Source: Gamarada debralockiae
Taxonomy: Eukaryota > Ascomycota > Leotiomycetes > Helotiales > Hyphodiscaceae
NCBI GenBank assembly: GCA_002803225.1
Contig: NXFV01000473.1
Coordinates: 45,911 to 109,910, forward strand
DNA: 64,000 nucleotides
Reading direction: 5' to 3'
The notes under the pieces were generated by a model. That model ran no database searches. It was given only the letters and a program-made list of their open reading frames with translations, and was not told where the DNA came from. Shown piece by piece: positions 61,752-64,000 of this stretch. Numbering within the stretch: the first letter of the stretch is position 1; every line of letters starts with the position of its first letter. A program made the position numbers and the translations under genes.

Positions 61752-61973
61752 AAGTTCAAGCATGGAAATTGTATCTCTACCACAGTCAATAAAATATAAC
61801 CCGTTCCCAAGTCCAATCAATGTCTCCCGAAGTTCTGCTTGATGCGCTATACGTTTCGTCTCCAGAGCCAAGCCGCAAACCGCTCGCCTTCCAATGCTAA
61901 AACGTTCTTGCTGCTCAGAAGGTCCCTATCGTTTAAAATATCAGTTAGCCTGTAAAAGTTAAATGAGTAAGAG

Positions 61974-62600
61974 TTAAATTCTCTGACCTGTTTCGAAGTT
62001 GTACCTCGCATTTATCCAATGCTCCTTTCCCCCATACACCGAGATAAACCATTGAACGAATTGTGCGTCAGCACTTGGAACCTCTGCTGAGGTTGGAAAG
62101 GAGTTATTGGTATAACACCACACGAGACAAAATTGAATGTCTTCAGCGTCGCTTCGTTTCTTTCCCTCGGTGGCTCTTCCGAAAATAGAATTGCATTTCG
62201 CATTTAGGATCAACGCGGGCTTGAGGACTTTGGTGCCTTCCACAATAACAACAGGTGTAGAGGCATCAAACTCCTGTCGAAATAAGGATGGAGGGGCAAG
62301 TATCTCGACTTCCACCCTTGGATCACTCTTGTAATACGTATGAAGTGTTCTGCTTTCAATATCGAAATAAGCCGCTTGATTTTTCAAGGTCATTCGAGTA
62401 TCTTTCGTTGCGCCTTGAGGAACGACAATGTCAACATCTTCGGTAACCCGCAGTGCACCGAGAAGTGAGCACACAGCACCACCAACAACGGCATAAGCTC
62501 GATTCCCTAAGAAGTAACCGACAGCTTGCGCCGCTTCCCGAACCTGGTCGGGAGAGGGCTTGCCAGAGGACTGGGAGCCTGAAGCCGTTGAAGAGGACAT
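61974..62600 (-). CDS. nucleotidyltransferase-like protein
   Basis: Single-exon frame of 208 residues with an ATG start at 62600. After a Ser-rich leader comes a helix and then AVVGGAVCSLLGALRVTEDV DIVV, the G-G..(S)x(n)DxD core of minimal nucleotidyltransferase-fold proteins (the DVDIVV supplies the metal-binding acidic pair). VEVEILAPP may supply the third acidic position. The rest, VIVEGTKVLKPALILNAKCN and KKRSDAEDIQFCLVWCY, fits the helical part of this fold. Similar proteins of unknown function are frequent in fungi and sometimes resemble bacterial AbiEii-type antitoxin/toxin-related nucleotidyltransferases, but no partner gene is visible. Substrate unknown. Confidence 0.78.
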   Translation of the reverse strand: MSSSTASGSQSSGKPSPDQVREAAQAVGYFLGNRAYAVVGGAVCSLLGALRVTEDVDIVVPQGATKDTRMTLKNQAAYFDIESRTLHTYYKSDPRVEVEILAPPSLFRQEFDASTPVVIVEGTKVLKPALILNAKCNSIFGRATEGKKRSDAEDIQFCLVWCYTNNSFPTSAEVPSADAQFVQWFISVYGGKEHWINARYNFETGQRI

Positions 62601-64000
62601 AGAGATCTAATTTCGTGACAATATCAGGAATATAAACGGGGATGTTGGGTCTGACGATCTTGCAGGTACGCAGTTGGTTGTTATTGAAAGATTGCAAGAA
62701 ATAAGCATTGAGCAAGGACGGCTGTTTTATGTTCCTGGCTGGTACGCTATAAATATAAGGAATCTCTCAGTTTAGATTGAAATACTATTTCTCAAGCACA
62801 CCTCATAGTTATGATATAGTTTGGGCGCTTGATGTAAGCCGTCCTCGCCCTAGTTCGAATTCCGACTGACTCCTGCATTTTGCTTTCCTGTGTAGTCCTT
62901 AACATAATAAGCTAGCAACTTTGCCCTTCTTTGTCTTTCTGTGTTCTTTTATTCTTCAAAACGAACGCCAATTAGATCGGGGGAAAGGCCCAAGAAAATA
63001 ACTAATTTCTATGATCCAGACTTGCTCACAAAGACAGATTTTAAGCTCGCGGTAACGGTCAGTGTGCAAAATGAGAAGAGACGCTAAACGTATAATTTGA
63101 TCGACAGGGGGGACGAGCTTTTAGAATAGCACAAATGGCAGTGATTAACGGTATGATCGGCTTCTGGAGCCCCTGTGTATGGAAATTCCATGGAATCAGA
63201 GCTCTGGAACCTTCTAGTTCCCCAAGTTCCATGGAATCAAGGCCTTAAAGGTCACGTGCAAGACTTTTTTAGGGGTAGTAAGATTGAGGGGGTTAATTCC
63301 AGTCCTCCTTGGGCAGGGATTCTAGCCCTCTGATTGGCTTGAAATAACTTGCCAATTCCTTGAAATTCCATGGAACCGTAGTTCCTTTTAGGTTCCATGG
63401 AACATATATAGTATAATAGAACCAGTCAATGAAAGTTCCATGGACTGCCGGTGCCGAATATTGCTGATCACGACCTCTGTGGCTGTGGTGGTATTTCGCC
63501 TTTGTCCTCGGGTTTGTGGACAGGAAGAATGCCTTGGGTCTAAGTACTGTATATGCTGCTGTTCTTGTTATTTTCGCTGGTACAAGTGGAATACCTTAGA
63601 CTTCTTGAAGGAGAATAAGTTGCTTTTCCTGTGGATTGCTTCTGGAAGAAAGAACGGGAGATGGTTTTTAGTTGAGTCACATGATAAACACACTTGCTAT
63701 TCTGCGTGGTCTCGTCCATAAGGCAACTTCTGAAAATTCTAGATAGCCCGCAGTGCCTTGTAACTTGTTGGCTTTCTACAAAAGCCCTTGAAATTCACAA
63801 TAGTTCTCATCACGCAACCTCGGGGCCCACTAGTAGCTTACACAGGTCTTCGTGTCTTCAAACCTCATTCCAGCAAACTTCTCGAAGCCGAAGCTGCCAT
63901 CACGAGATGGTCACAAACTACCTTTTCACCCATAAGAGCTACCTCATGAACCTCATTGATGTAAACAAGGCAGAGAAAACGGTCCGTTATCTAGCCCTTC
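62601..64000. other. non-coding stretch at the window end
   Basis: No gene supported. A 93-codon frame at 63440-63721 starts at an ATG inside the last palindrome of the cluster below; it is cysteine-rich at first but has no recognisable domain. Confidence 0.45.
63186..63445. repeat. cluster of five TTCCATGGAA palindromes
   Basis: Perfect TTCCATGGAA occurs at 63186-63195, 63227-63236, 63366-63375 and 63393-63402, and once more with one change at 63436-63445 (TTCCATGGAC). They fall in two pairs (41 and 27 bp apart) plus a single copy. Imperfect inverted similarity between the two pairs suggests the ends of a small element. Confidence 0.75.

Noticed and set aside
62820..62880. GTTCGAATTCC resembling a tRNA B box
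   Set aside because: No A box at the right distance and no cloverleaf can be drawn.
1..64000. CRISPR arrays, bacterial operons or rRNA genes
   Set aside because: No regularly spaced direct repeats with unique spacers, no Shine-Dalgarno-led gene strings and no rRNA-like segments were seen. The intron-bearing genes mark this as fungal.

Overview
The window looks like nuclear DNA of a filamentous ascomycete. Coding regions are broken by short introns (about 50-60 bp, mostly GT-AG). The gene content is typical of Pezizomycotina: an Egh16H-type secreted protein, a WOPR (Gti1/Pac2) regulator, a Zn(II)2Cys6 domain, a NACHT-type STAND receptor and an HSPA12-like Hsp70. A Leotiomycete-like (Helotiales) origin is my guess from the flavour of these families; the sequence alone does not prove it. 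Coordinates of multi-exon genes span start to stop, introns included.

Layout. 1-3.6 kb: gene-poor, with an 18-bp minisatellite. 3.7-6.2 kb: an ankyrin-repeat protein (-) and an Egh16H-like secreted protein (-). 6.2-11.3 kb: gene-poor, one weak hypothetical gene. 11.3-15 kb: EMG1/NEP1, the 18S rRNA pseudouridine methyltransferase (+), and a VOC/disordered/membrane-segment protein (+). 16.2-17.6 kb: two relics meeting tail to tail, a PAS-containing histidine-kinase fragment (+) and a NACHT receptor fragment (-). 18.1-21.7 kb: SNF2/Rad5-like helicase (-). 22.4-27.3 kb: a STAND receptor with an alpha/beta hydrolase, a NACHT core and C-terminal C2H2 zinc fingers (-). 27.4-28.3 kb: two inverted-repeat elements. 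28.7-30.05 kb: tRNA isopentenyltransferase pseudogene (+). 30.5-32.7 kb: amino-acid (methionine-type) permease (-). 33.6-35.0 kb: TauD/TfdA dioxygenase (-). 35-38 kb: dispersed repeat and a possible membrane-protein relic. 38.4-42.0 kb: HSPA12-like Hsp70 ATPase whose reading runs on into a Zn2Cys6 domain (-), divergent from a PHD-like cysteine-rich protein (+, 42.7-44.9 kb). 45.6-46.1 kb: GPI10 (PIG-B) C-terminal relic (-) abutting the second copy of the dispersed repeat. 46.3-53.9 kb: gene-poor, one MITE-like element. 54.0-55.5 kb: WOPR regulator (+). 57.6-59.2 kb: mitochondrial asparaginyl-tRNA synthetase (-). 60.0-61.75 kb: broken Myb/SANT-domain gene (+). 62.0-62.6 kb: nucleotidyltransferase-like protein (-). 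63.2-63.45 kb: a cluster of 10-bp palindromes.

The conserved genes (EMG1, AsnRS, ankyrin, permease, helicase) are ordinary housekeeping or metabolic genes with no shared pathway. The accessory signal is the mix of an intact STAND receptor, relics of other signalling genes, several small inverted-repeat elements, and an Hsp70-like/Zn2Cys6 composite opposite a zinc-binding protein. That composite and the hydrolase-NACHT-zinc-finger receptor are the most worthwhile leads.
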